From positions 18,371,382-18,435,381 of the forward strand of contig JAJEKV010000001.1 in the NCBI GenBank assembly GCA_021234155.1: 64,000 nucleotides of DNA, given 5' to 3'. The stretch is from Isoetes taiwanensis (lineage: Eukaryota; Streptophyta; Lycopodiopsida; Isoetales; Isoetaceae). The translations under genes were made by a program, and so were the position numbers. Of this stretch, positions 1 through 10,507 are shown piece after piece; position 1 is the stretch's first letter; every line of letters starts with the position of its first letter. The notes under the pieces were generated by a model. It saw only the letters and a program-made list of their open reading frames with translations. It did no database searches and was not told where the DNA came from.

Positions 1-2
1 CC

Positions 3-158
3 AACTACACCATCAAAGACCAGCAAGGAGAGGCTTCTAACGAACAAAGTCAACCTCTACATCAAGGAGGAGCCACCGTCAAGGAGACCGAGTATCGAGC
101 GACTCGAAAGAACGTTACCTTGCTACTTCAAGCAGGCAACGAGTGGATGAGCTTCTAG
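3..158 (+). CDS. 3' end of an open frame in the outer Ty3/gypsy element, unrecognised
   Basis: An open frame enters from the left edge and runs 51 codons to a TAG at 156-158. It is polar and rich in Gln and Glu. Its place, about 2.1 kb upstream of the polypurine tract of the outer LTR element, fits the end of pol or of an extra downstream ORF. It does not look like the chromodomain end of the inner element's pol (17053). No motif is recognised, and it could be a chance frame. Confidence 0.3.
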   Translation, partial: NYTIKDQQGEASNEQSQPLHQGGATVKETEYRATRKNVTLLLQAGNEWMSF

Positions 159-2227
159 CAAGCTCAAGGATCCAAGGCCATGGGGCCTAGTAGGTTAAAT
201 GTATGGATGGTAACATCCACATGGGGATTAGAAGGCATTTTTTTAGATATTCTCGCCGAAAGGATTGCCCAATATTGAGCTAAGCGTCAAGTATTGAGAA
301 GGAAACACATAAGAGTAACTAAAATTATACACGATTGTTAACAGACATCCAACATATTGAAACCACTTAGTGAGATTGAGCACCTCGCTAAGAAGGAATC
401 ATTACTAGGATAATTGTTGACCATGTATAAATCTAGTACCTCCAAAGAATAATCCAACCGAAAGAAAAGAAGTAATCTAACAAGTCCGGCCAACTTGTTA
501 CGATGACATCAATTCGATTGGTAGGAATATTCCAAGAGTTTAAATAACTAAGAAAGGGGGAATCTCTAGAATATAAAAGAATAGTACATGCAAGGTACAT
601 CTAAAATAAGAATTATAGTAATCAAATAGTCTTTTGAGACAAAAGGAATTGTCATGATGACAAAACCTTGTGGTTTAGAATCATTCTAACTAAGTAGGTA
701 ACCCGTAACTATATTGAAATAAATGATAACATAATATGTGCATCCATCTTAGATGGTTATATATGTTAGCTAAGGCTAGTAAATTAATGCGCTAAGTAAG
801 AAGCATATAACCTCTTGAGGGGAGAGAATAGATATGACGTTGTGTACAACGTCATTGAAGGGGTGCAGGACCATTTTCTTTTCGAAGAAATTGGGAGGGC
901 TCAATCTTATGATTGAACGTACTTGCATCGAATTGACCGACCCGTAGAATAGAGTTCACTCCGGCAATGGCCGAAGCGAATAGAGCGTAAGATAGATAGA
1001 TACCTTAGTGCTTAGGAGGCCTTCAACGTGCGAGACTGACGTAGTAGCTAACTACACCAATGAAGTGGAGCAAAACTATGGGAGCGATGCAACAACCAAG
1101 TCATCTCCAAAGTTACTCGACGCCGGCTCAATGGGTGGATGCGTTCTAGCCTTAGGTAAGGTGTGCGCATGCGTTATAAGCTTTAATGGTCTTATAGATA
1201 AGTTAAATATAGATCCTAATAACTGGATAGAAATTGTTGTACGTATATGTATCATAGGAAAATAAGTTAAATAACAACGGTAATGTGAGTAGCATGTTAA
1301 TTAATCCTTCGCAAGGATGCAATTCCTTCCAAGGATAGCTATATGACCTCGGGTCCTTATAAATATAAATAGAAAATAGAATTCAGATATACTTAAGTGC
1401 ATCTTAGCGTTATACTTCCAAGGGTAATGCAGGACCCAAGGAAGAGAATAAGAAGCACATCTAATACTTGTGTATGATAATTAAAACCCTGTCTATGTAA
1501 CAATAGGTCTAAATCAGAGTTATTGTTTAAATAATCGCGATCTAAAAGTCATTAAATATTGCAAAGCTTAGAGTAAATATAATTGTACTATCGCAAATAA
1601 TGTATCCGATACTATGATAATGTTAATTCATAAATATTACCTTAGGGTAATTATGTTAATCGTATGCATTAAGGGAAGTCCAGCAGGATCGTGCAGGGGT
1701 CCAAGACTGTAATGTTTACTTAAAGACGTTAACGGATGCTAGCCGACATGCAACAGTTGGTGGAGGAAGTACGAAGACATCCTCTCGCAACAAGAGTTCC
1801 AGAGTAGTTGTGATTTCTACCATTTAAATTAATCGCTTAAATCTTGTGTGAGATAGTAAGTATGTAATTATAGATATTGTAAAATTAATGCAGGATTTCA
1901 AGGTGCAAAGACTTGCAACACAAATTTTGTTATAACGTGTTGCAAGGGATGAAGAGTACCTTGGAAGCGTAAATTTTGTATGAAATTGATAAACTTTGAT
2001 AAACTTAAATGTTGTATTAAGTAAGGTTAGTAATTACCTTGCGTTGATTAAGTTATGAAGTGATAAGTTAATTGGATAATGAAATAGTACAGTAATGTTT
2101 TAAACATTACCTTAGAGTAATAGTAATAATTGTGTAACTGTAATAATAATTGCATGCATCAGGTTGGTTGCAGGACAGGAAGATCCCAAGGTGGGGAGAA
2201 CCTCGATGCTGCGGACAACATCATTTT
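159..2227 (+). other. Non-coding 3' internal region of the outer element
   Basis: This AT-rich stretch lies between the last frame and the polypurine tract. It contains short degenerate direct repeats (ATTACCTTAG-GTAAT near 1640 and 2106; TTAATGCAGGA-type words near 1420, 1890 and 2165). A polypurine-like AAGGTGGGGAGAA occurs once at 2188-2200, ahead of the real tract. The inner H3 element has a comparable 1.9 kb non-coding region after pol, so this seems a family trait. An 85-codon frame at 1008-1265 has no recognisable content. Confidence 0.5.
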
Positions 2228-2240
2228 AAGGTGGGGAGAA
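2228..2240 (+). promoter_or_regulatory. Polypurine tract of the outer element
   Basis: AAGGTGGGGAGAA directly abuts the TG of the LTR at 2241. It is the plus-strand primer site of Ty3-type elements. The inner element has AAGGGGGGGAGAA at the same place. Confidence 0.85.
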
Positions 2241-3196
2241 TGTGACGTTCCAGCATAACATACGATATGAATACGTATATTATACTGACACGTCACTAGT
2301 ACATGTCACGATGACCGTAAGGGGTAGTACCCTAGGGTACGACCTTGTGAACCATTATATTGCACATGTTAAAGCAACATGTGAATATAATCCCTTTTTG
2401 CCACATGGCAATGACCCATTGACCAAAAAGGGACCAGCCCTAAATGCGTGGAGATAAAGGGGCATAAACCCTAAAAGGGAAACTCTTTCAGTTTCAGGCC
2501 CTGAGTCTCGGATTGGAGCAGCAAAGGACGCATTTCCGCCTGAATGGAAGCAGAGAAGTCGGATTTCCTAGGTTGCAGCTCGATCCAAGATCAGTAGACC
2601 CGAGATCAGCAGCATGGACGCTTTCAGGGGAGTGGGAACCGGCCAAGAAGCGGGTTAGTGGTTGATCCGATAGTTAGATCCGAGTTTTCAGCTCTCATTC
2701 GATAGGATTCGTATTCATTCTTAGCTATAGGCGACCCCTACAGCTAAGAATGATAGGCACTAACAAAGGAACCTAACTATGTATGATTAGGTAGATTAGA
2801 ATAGGTGTATTCTATTATTTTCAGTTCTGTTGTGATGATGTCTTATCATTCTATGCGCCACTCTTGTGTATTGGGAAGGGGGGTAGAGACCCAGAGTCCA
2901 AGTAGTTGTATGATCCTAGTTTTAGCCCATTAATTCCCAATTAATGCGGCCTGTGCATAAGAGCCCGCCTGGCTGTGGGTGGCGGAGCTAGACCGTCTGA
3001 TAAGGAAGGGCTTGTCTGATCACAGTTGATCCCTCTGGTGCGTAGCGACGGCCGGGGAACATTGTGGGCTAGGCCTAATACCCTGGCACTGCGTGCGGGC
3101 AGGGTATGGGCTCGACACCTCTTGGGTGACGCGTCATCTTCTAGGGGTTCAAGTCGTATACGAGCAGTGGCTCTCTAGCTCGCCTGTGATTGGCAT
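2241..3196 (+). repeat. 3' LTR of the outer Ty3/gypsy element, left part
   Basis: It starts TGTGACGTTCC right after a polypurine tract and is related along its length to the LTRs of the inner element, including the GGGAAGGGGGGTAGAGACC and GATGCGGCCT blocks. It stops at 3196, where the inner element is inserted, and resumes at 20602. The two parts sum to about 1540 bp. So an element of this LTR family inserted into the LTR of a relative. Confidence 0.85.
3192..3196 (+). repeat. Target site duplication GGCAT, left
   Basis: GGCAT precedes the TG of the LTR at 3197 and recurs just after the CA at 20596. Five bases is the usual Ty3/gypsy duplication size. Confidence 0.85.
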
Positions 3197-4835
3197 TGTG
3201 ACGTTCCAAGGGAATATACGCCATAAATACGTATATTCCTGGACCTGTCACCATACAAGTCTACCTAGGTAGCCTTGTATGCCTTGGATAAGTGGCAAGG
3301 GGTGCACATCTAAGTTAATTGTTTAACCTAGATAACCTTAGGATAAGATCCATTTTCCACATGGCCTTATCCTATTGGGGCAACCGCCACATGGCCTCAC
3401 CCTAGTGGTGCCACATGGCATCCTATATGGACCAACACCTATATTAGCTCTAACCCTAACCCTAGACCTTTTTCCCTGACCCAGCACCTGAACTCTCATC
3501 TACATGCCCGAAACCCCGTTTCGAGCATCGTTCGTCATAGCCTAGCCTGGAGCAGCAGCCCCTGGAAGGTGTGTATGATCGTTGAGGGAGCAAGTCTTCG
3601 AACCGCGTCAAGGAGCATGGAGACGCCAGGGATGGGAGGAAGCGCTTCCGGAGGAGGTAGGTTGAGTAGGGTTCATGTTAGTTCATCTGGAAGTTAGTAT
3701 TCCAGGTGGGTTGGTATGTTGTGTCTAGAGTAGAGCCACCCTAGATCCTTTGTTGAACATCTTGAACCCTAATCAAGGAACCCTAACTGATAGTTAGATA
3801 TGTATGATTAGGTTAAGATGTTCATATGATATTGTTCATGATGATATGTGATGATGGTTGATCATGTTGTTCCTCTTGTGTTGGGAAGGGGGGTAGAGAC
3901 CTAGGGCCATATGTAGTATGCTCCTAGTGTAGATCCCTTAGTTCCTATTAGATGCGGCCTATGCATAGGAACCCACCGGGCTATGGAAGCTATGATGTGA
4001 CTCAGCACTACACAACGGGCTAGAGGCAAGATGGAGGGTGGATCCCCGCCGAAAGTGGGGGCAGGGGGATCCCATAGTGGACTAGGCTTATGGCCGGTCA
4101 CTTCGTGTGGGCCGGGCATGGGTCCGACACCTCCTGGGGCGAAGGTGTTGCCCTGCCTCTCAAGAGTTGCAAGTGTTAGCTTGGCTCTTGTTTTGGGGTT
4201 TGATGTCAGTGCTAATCGTGTGTCATCACGATTCTCTAGCCTTGCCAGTGGAGCCTCTAGACCCGGGGAAGGGGAGATGCAACCCTTCCTACCTCAGCGG
4301 ACCGGGGAGATGCAACCTGGAGTAGTCCCCGATGGGTGATGCCATGGGATTGCGTGTCCCGAAGGTTAGAGTTACGCCTTGAGCTTGATCTAGCCTATTT
4401 GCAAAGTATGCATGTGGGGGGCGGATGGAGTGGTCAACCCCTAGCCATTGTCTTATGCCAGCCCCGCCATTGTTATGATTTGGGTCTGCTCTATCTTGAG
4501 GCCTATCCAAATCGACTTCCTTTTCGTCCGACCCACGGGTAGGATCTCATGTTTTATGGCATATGATTATGTTCTTTGCATCTATGGATATGCGATTGAG
4601 CTACTCTTTGAGGTAGCATATTGTATTGTATTGCTAGTTCTGACGTGTTTATGCTTCCGCTGTGATAGGAGCCCATAGGGGAAGGGCGGCGCCAAAGACA
4701 CCAGAAGTGTCCCCTTCACTACTACGGAGCTTCGAGTGCGGGATAGGCGAGGGCCTGTGGGCGGTTGTTGCCGGACGGGGGGATTTCCGCCGAAAGTGTA
4801 TGGTAGTACCGTGATATTTAGCGAGGGGCGTCACA
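3197..4835 (+). repeat. LTR A (left LTR) of the H3 element
   Basis: It begins TGTGACG and ends CGTCACA, a 7-bp terminal inverted repeat, and is followed one base later by the primer-binding site. It is 1639 bp. It differs from the other two LTRs by many scattered small indels and substitutions, for example around 4190-4215 and 4745-4820. Confidence 0.9.
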
Positions 4836-4836
4836 A

Positions 4837-4848
4837 TGGTATCAGAGC
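4837..4848 (+). promoter_or_regulatory. Primer-binding site, initiator tRNA-Met, copy 1
   Basis: TGGTATCAGAGC, one base after LTR A, is the standard plant site complementary to the 3' end of initiator tRNA-Met. Confidence 0.9.
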
Positions 4849-5398
4849 GATGTTCTTGGTTGACCAAGAACTAGCACTGACCATAACCATGAAAGTAGTC
4901 TAACAAGCCTATAGGGGTGAGAAATAGAAATTTCCACCATCGAGCCTCGAAAATGAGGGAAAATTTTCCCCAGGTAGTGAGTTCGAGATTAGGCTAAGTT
5001 GAAAGAATGAGTCAATTTACCTTCTAGTAAATTTGAAGTGAAAATTATGCATCTGCATCCAATTTCACCTAAAATGGGTCGAAGAAGCATGCCAATCTGA
5101 GACCCGAGTGAAAAATGGCGCAAATCCATAATTCACACTTCAAACCATTAGGAAATTGGAAAATTCAAAGGTATAATACGAATTTTAGGTGTATTAAGAA
5201 TTAAACATATATTAAAATTAAGGGTACTATGGGGTAATTAATAAGGGGGGCTAATAAGTAAGCCTATTAATGGTAGGAGAATATTCCCAGGGGCCTTCCT
5301 TTTAAATATCCCTGACACCTCATTTTTCCCTCCAAACCTTTCCTCCACCTTATCTCTCTTGATCAGCCTTACGTCACCTGTTTTCTTGACCGTCAAGT

Positions 5399-6513
5399 AT
5401 GGCTCGAACCAAACAAACCGGCGAGGAAAGCCGGCGAGTTTACCTACTCTCTCGATGGCGACTTTGGCAGCAGGTCGCCATGTTAAGAAGATCCCCGAAA
5501 GCACCTTCGACCTAAACCGGGGAAGGGGCCTTTCTCCAAGAAGCTAAAGAAGCAGCGATGAAACCTACCATGACGCCAAGAGGGGGTTTAGCAAGAGCTC
5601 TTCGCCGCCAGCACCCAGAGAACCGAGAATCCCGGTCACTTCGCTTTGACACCGAGGTGGAAGAGTTGTGTCAAGAGCAGCCCCACAGACGTGACCTCCA
5701 GAGGGGGCCCTTTCAAGAAGAAGGGCAAGGAGAAGGTTATGGAGTGGTCAAGACAGTACGCTAGGAAGAAGAGGGAAAGAGAGCCGAGCCGAGGGAACAG
5801 AAAGAAGGACGAAGAGGAGGAATGATCGCCCCGAGGACCGTAGAGTCGGGCGAAGAGCCTCCCAAGACGCAGGGAAGAGGAGGTGGAAGAGGGAGGAGAC
5901 GGCGAGGAGGAAGCAGAACCAAGACGCTTGGGAAGCTTCAAACCTCGGACAAAGACCACCTTATCCGGTGGCCCGAGCCACCTAAGGTGGTTAAGAAGCA
6001 GAAGGCGGGCGAGCGATCCTTCGCCTTGAAGGAGGACCGCCTCTACCAACGCCGCCTCAAGGCGTATCAACAATACCTCCGCCAGTGGACGAGGTATAAC
6101 GATTGGTACTGCCGGCAAAACGTCCAACGCACCGTGGAGGGGGGCCGGCCACCAAAGAAGCAGCCTGCAAACCACGCCACGGTAATCCCGAAGCCAAGAA
6201 GAAGGTCCACCATGGGCCTAACTCCCCGCACGCCCGAGCTTTTCGAGAGATTAAGCACTTTCAACAGTGCACTAATCTCTTGATTAGGAAGAAACCCTTC
6301 GAGCGGCTCATGCGGGAAGTAATGCAGGAGTTCGTCACCGACTATAGGGTGACGTCGCTAACAACTAGGGTGTTGCAGGTAGCTGCGGAGGCCGAGCTCA
6401 CCCAGTTGTTCGAAGAGGGAAACCTCTGCGCAATCCATGCGAAGAGGGTGACCCTGATGCCCAAGGACATACACCTGGCGCGTCGTATCCGCAAGGAACG
6501 TCCTTCAGGATGA
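5399..6513 (+). pseudogene. Broken copy of the element's histone H3-like gene
   Basis: It is homologous to the intact gene at 8701-9816 from the ATG to the stop. The frame is lost after seven codons by a small insertion (the sequence reads AAACCGGCGAGG where the intact copy has AAACTGCGAGG), and many indels follow through the charged middle part up to about 6180. The C-terminal part is different: from about 6190 to 6513 it is one open frame with an H3 fold almost identical to the intact copy (one Val-to-Ala change seen in the second fold helix). The 5' and 3' flanking sequences are also conserved with the intact copy. The uneven damage could reflect mutation, recombination with an intact copy, or uncorrected indels in a long-read assembly. 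Confidence 0.85.
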
Positions 6514-6579
6514 AGTTTTGTGTAAATTAATGTAATTGATAAAGTTTTCCCCCTATAAATCTAAAATTTTGTAGTAAAG

Positions 6580-8139
6580 AGCCTTGTATGCCTTGGATAA
6601 GTGGCAAGGGGTGCACATCTAAGTTAATTGTTTAACCTAGATAACCTTAGGATAAGATCCATTTTCCACATGGCCTTATCCTATTGGGGCAACCGCCACA
6701 TGGCCTCACCCTAGTGGTGCCACATGGCATCCTATATGGACCCACACCTATATTAGCTCTAACCCTAACCCTAGACCTTTTTCCCTGACCCAGCACCTGA
6801 ACTCTCATCTACATGCCCGAAACCCCGTTTCGAGCATCGTTCGTCATAGCCTAGCCTGGAGCAGCAGCCCCTGGAAGGTGTGTATGATCGTTGAGGGAGC
6901 AAGTCTTCGAACCGCGTCAAGGAGCATGGAGACGCCAGGGATGGGAGGAAGCGCTTCCGGAGGAGGTAGGTTGAGTAGGGTTCATGTTAGTTCATCTGGA
7001 AGTTAGTATTCCAGGTGGGTTGGTATGTTGTGTCTAGAGTAGAGCCACCCTAGATCCTTTGTTGAACATCTTGAACCCTAATCAAGGAACCCTAACTGAT
7101 AGTTAGATATGTATGATTAGGTTAAGATGTTCATATGATATTGTTCATGATGATATGTGATGATGGTTGTTGTTCCTCTTGTGTTGGGAAGGGAGGTAGA
7201 GACCTAGGGCCATATGTAGTATGCTCCTAGTGTAGATCCCTTAGTTCCTATTAGATGCGGCCTATGCATAGGAACCCACCGGGCTATGGAAGCTATGATG
7301 TGACTCAGCACTACACAACGGGGCTAGAGGCAAGATGGAGGGTGGATCCCTGCCGAGTGGGGGCTTCGGGGGATCCCATAGTGGACTAGGCTTATGGCCG
7401 GTCACTTCGTGTGGGCCGGGCATGGGTCCGACACCTCCTGGGGCGAAGGTGTTGCCCTGCCTCTCAAGAGTTGCAAGTGTTAGCTTGGCTCTTGTTTTGG
7501 GGGGTTCAGTCGGGTACGAATCGTGTGTCGTCACGATTCTCTAGCCGCCCGTGGAGCCTCTAGACCCCGGGAAGGGGAGATGCAACCCTTCCTACCTCAA
7601 CGGACCAGGGAGATGCAACCTGGAGTAGTCCCGATGGGTGATGCCATGGGATTGCGTATCCGGAAGGTTAGAGTTACGCCAGAGCTTGATCTAGCCTATT
7701 TGCAAAGTATGCACAGGAGGGGCGGATGGAGTGGTCAACCCTAGCCATTGTCTTATGCCAGCCCCGCCATTGTTATGATTCGGTCTGCTCTATCTTGAGG
7801 CCTATCCAGTCAGTCGACTTCCTTTCGTGTCGGAGCCACGGGTAGGATCTCTCATGTTTTATGGCATATGATTATGTTCTTTGCATCTATGGATATGCGA
7901 TTGAGCTACTCTTTGAGGTAGCATATTGTATTGTATTGCTAGTTCTGACGTGTTTATGCTTCCGCTGTGATAGGAGCCCATAGGGGAAGGGCGCGCAAGA
8001 CACCTTCGTGTCCCCTTCCCGCACTACGGAGCTTCCAGAGTGCGGGATAGACGGAGGGCCTGTGCGGTTGTTGAGCCGGACGGGGGATTTCCTGCCGAGT
8101 GTATGGCCGGGCGCCGTATATTTAGCAGGGAGCGTCACA
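6580..8139 (+). repeat. LTR B (middle LTR), 5'-truncated
   Basis: It corresponds to LTR A from base 75 onward; the first 74 bases (3197-3270 in LTR A) are missing. It joins directly to the 3' untranslated sequence of the broken H3 copy. It ends CGTCACA. It is very similar to LTR C and shares its private variants. Confidence 0.9.
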
Positions 8140-8140
8140 A

Positions 8141-8152
8141 TGGTATCAGAGC
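8141..8152 (+). promoter_or_regulatory. Primer-binding site, initiator tRNA-Met, copy 2
   Basis: TGGTATCAGAGC, one base after LTR B. It marks the start of the complete internal region. Confidence 0.9.
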
Positions 8153-8700
8153 GATGTTCTTGGTTGACCAAGAACTAGCACTGACCATAACCATGAAAGT
8201 AGTCTAACAAGCCTATAGGGGTGAGAAATAGAAATTTCCACCATCGAGCCTCGAAAATGAGGGAAAATTTTCCCCAGGTAGTGAGTTCGAGATTAGGCTA
8301 AGTTGAAATGAGTCAATTTACCTTCTAGTAAATTTGAAGTGAAAATTATGCATCTGCATCCAATTTCACCTAAAATGGGTCGAAGAAGCATGCCAATCTG
8401 AGACCCGAGTGAAAAATGGCATAAATCCATAATTCACACTTCAAACCATTAGGAAATTGGAAAATTCAAAGGTATAATACCGAATTTTAGGTGTATTAAG
8501 AATTAAACATATATTAAAATTAAGGGTACTATGGGGTAATTAATAAGGGGGGCTAATAAGTAAGCCTATTAATGGTAGGAGAATATTCCCAGGGGCCTTC
8601 CTTTTAAATATCCCTGACACCTCATTTTTCCCTCCAAACCTTTCCTCCACCTTATCTCTCTTGATCAGCCTTACGTCACCTGTTTTCTTGACCGTCAAGT
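8153..8700 (+). promoter_or_regulatory. Leader and possible promoter of the H3-like gene
   Basis: This is 548 bp between the primer-binding site and the H3 ATG, kept nearly unchanged in the leader of the broken copy (4849-5398). A TATA-like TTTTAAATAT lies at about 8602-8611, about 90 bases before the ATG, and a pyrimidine-rich leader follows. ACGTCA, the core of the hexamer known from plant histone promoters, occurs at about 8673, but it is downstream of the TATA-like box and may be chance. Confidence 0.4.
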
Positions 8701-9816
8701 ATGGCTCGAACCAAACAAACTGCGAGGAAAGCCGGCGAGCGACCTACTCTCTCGATGGCGCACTTAGCAGCAGGTCGTCATGTTAAGAAGATCCCCGAGC
8801 ACCTTCGACCTAAGCCGGGGGAAGGGGCCTTCTCCAGCAGCAGCAGCGATGAAACCTACCATGACGCTGAAGAGGGGGGGCCTAGCAGTAGCTCTTCGTC
8901 AGCAGGCACCCAGAGAACCGGAGAATCCCGTCACTTCGGGCTTTCGGACACCGAGGTGGAAGAGCAGGTCGAAGAGCAGCCCCAGCACCAGACCCAGGAG
9001 GCGGGCCCTTCAGCGCCGAAGAAGAAGGGCAAGGAGAAGGTTGCGGAGTGGCCTGAAGACAGGGCCGCTAGGAAGAAGAGGGAAAGAGAGCGGGAGCTGA
9101 GGGAACAGGAAAGAAGGACGAAGAGGAGGAATGATCGGCCCCGGAGGACCGTAGTAATTGAAGAGCCTCCCCGGCACGAGGAAGAGGAGGTGGAAGAGGG
9201 AGGAGACGAAGAGGAGGAAGCAGATGCCGAAGACGTCGGGGAAGCTTCAAACCCCGACGCAAGACCACCTTATCCGAAGTGGCCCGAGCCACCTAAGGTG
9301 GTTAAGAAGCAGAAGGCGGGCGAGCGATCCTTCGCCTTGAAGGAGGACCGCCTCTACCAACGCCGCCTCAAGGCGTATCAACAATACCTCCGCCAGTGGA
9401 CGAGGTATAACGATTGGTACTGCCGGCAAAACATCCAACGCACCGTGGAGGGGGGCCGGCCACCAAAGAAGCAGCCCAAGCCGCCGCCACCACGACCCGA
9501 GAAGCCGAAGAAGGTCCACCATGGGCCTAACTCCCCGCACGCCCGAGTTTTTCGAGAGATTAAGCACTTTCAACAGTGCACTAATCTCTTGATTAGGAAG
9601 AAACCCTTCGAGCGGCTCATGCGGGAAGTAATGCAGGAGTTCGTCACCGACTATAGGGTGACGTCGCTAACAACTAGGGTGTTGCAGGTAGCTGTGGAGG
9701 CCGAGCTCACCCAGTTGTTCGAAGAGGGAAACCTCTGCGCAATCCATGCGAAGAGGGTGACCCTGATGCCCAAGGACATACACCTGGCGCGTCGTATCCG
9801 CAAGGAACGTCCTTGA
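8701..9816 (+). CDS. Histone H3-like protein encoded by a retrotransposon
   Basis: An intact 371-codon frame. After Met, residues 2-10 are exactly the canonical H3 tail (ARTKQTARK), with H3 Ser10 replaced by Ala. Residues 27-40 resemble the H3 VKKPHRFRPG segment. Residues 41-283 are an insertion with Ser runs, a basic stretch (about 107-150, NLS-like), an acidic stretch (154-178), an aromatic helical part (211-245) and a Pro/Lys-rich part. Residues 285-371 are a full H3 fold (alpha-N, alpha-1, loop 1, alpha-2, loop 2, alpha-3). By hand alignment about 55 of 87 positions match canonical H3, including all ten residues of [10 protein letters not shown]. Loop 1 has canonical length, so it is not obviously CENH3. 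The insertion sits between tail and alpha-N, where DNA enters and leaves the nucleosome. By inference it could pair with H4 and enter chromatin. The tail lacks lysines at the K14, K18, K23 and K27 positions. Confidence 0.93.
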   Translation: MARTKQTARKAGERPTLSMAHLAAGRHVKKIPEHLRPKPGEGAFSSSSSDETYHDAEEGGPSSSSSSAGTQRTGESRHFGLSDTEVEEQVEEQPQHQTQEAGPSAPKKKGKEKVAEWPEDRAARKKRERERELREQERRTKRRNDRPRRTVVIEEPPRHEEEEVEEGGDEEEEADAEDVGEASNPDARPPYPKWPEPPKVVKKQKAGERSFALKEDRLYQRRLKAYQQYLRQWTRYNDWYCRQNIQRTVEGGRPPKKQPKPPPPRPEKPKKVHHGPNSPHARVFREIKHFQQCTNLLIRKKPFERLMREVMQEFVTDYRVTSLTTRVLQVAVEAELTQLFEEGNLCAIHAKRVTLMPKDIHLARRIRKERP

Positions 9817-10507
9817 GGATGAAGTTTTGTGTAAATTAATGTAATTGATAAAGTTTTCCCCCTATAAATATAAAATTTTGTAGTAAAGTGACTTCAATTT
9901 TGTATAAAAATGTGTCTAAGTTGTTCAAATTTTAGTTTAGTTGTAGCCATCATGACTGTAAGCATCCTTCCGACCTTCACGGAAGGCCCAAATTCGCATA
10001 GCCATCCGGTTTCGCCTTGTCAGACCAAATTTTTGCCCAATTAGCCCAGGGAAAGATCCAAATTAGGTTAGAAAATTCCAAATAAGCATGCTAGGACTTT
10101 TAACTTTCCAAAAACTCTTGATAGAAGCCCAAAACTTCCGAAATCGGAAGGCTGTGCGAAAATGGCCTTTCCGACCTTCACGGAAGGCCCAAATTCGCAT
10201 AGCCACCTGGTTTCGCCCAATTTTGCTTAGATTGACCAATTTTCATCCAACAAACTGCCAGGTAGTGTTTCTTGCTTTGTTTTGCTTAGAATTGCACTTC
10301 ATGGTAGCTCAATTGGACACCCTTGGCCATAGATTTGAAGTCCTCCCCATAGGGAACCCTTGTGCACGGAACCCGAGGCAGGTCTAGTCTATAAAAGGGG
10401 GCCCCATTTGTCATTTTCTCCACATCAAAACTGCTCTTAGCCCTCTTGGCGATTTTCTAGCTCCTTGCTTATCCTCATTAGCCATTTTTTATACTCCTTT
10501 CAGCTCA
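9817..10507 (+). promoter_or_regulatory. H3-gene 3' region and promoter region of the next ORF
   Basis: This is 691 bp without a gene. The first 90 bases match the 3' flank of the broken H3 copy. A block of about 50 bases beginning CCTTCCGACCTTCACGGAAG occurs twice, at about 9968 and 10166. It contains an inverted repeat (CCTTCCG, seven-base spacer, CGGAAGG) that could be a hairpin or a paired protein-binding site. A TATA box follows near 10390. Confidence 0.5.
10388..10402 (+). promoter_or_regulatory. TATA box upstream of the 507-codon ORF
   Basis: TCTATAAAAGGGGGC is a textbook TATA box about 110 bases before the ATG at 10508. A start about 30 bases downstream would give a leader of roughly 80 bases. 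This suggests an internal promoter separate from the LTR. Confidence 0.55.

Noticed and set aside
4031-4339. Small Pro/Gly-rich frames inside the LTRs (also at 7335 and 19792)
   Set aside because: They recur only because the LTR recurs. They differ between LTR copies by frameshifts, and no domain or conserved start context is seen.
9247-9573. Minus-strand frames opposite the H3-like gene
   Set aside because: Shadow frames. The plus frame has unmistakable H3 homology.
8701-9816. The H3-like protein as a centromeric CENH3
   Set aside because: The tail start is canonical H3 and loop 1 has canonical length, whereas CENH3 has a divergent tail and a longer loop 1.
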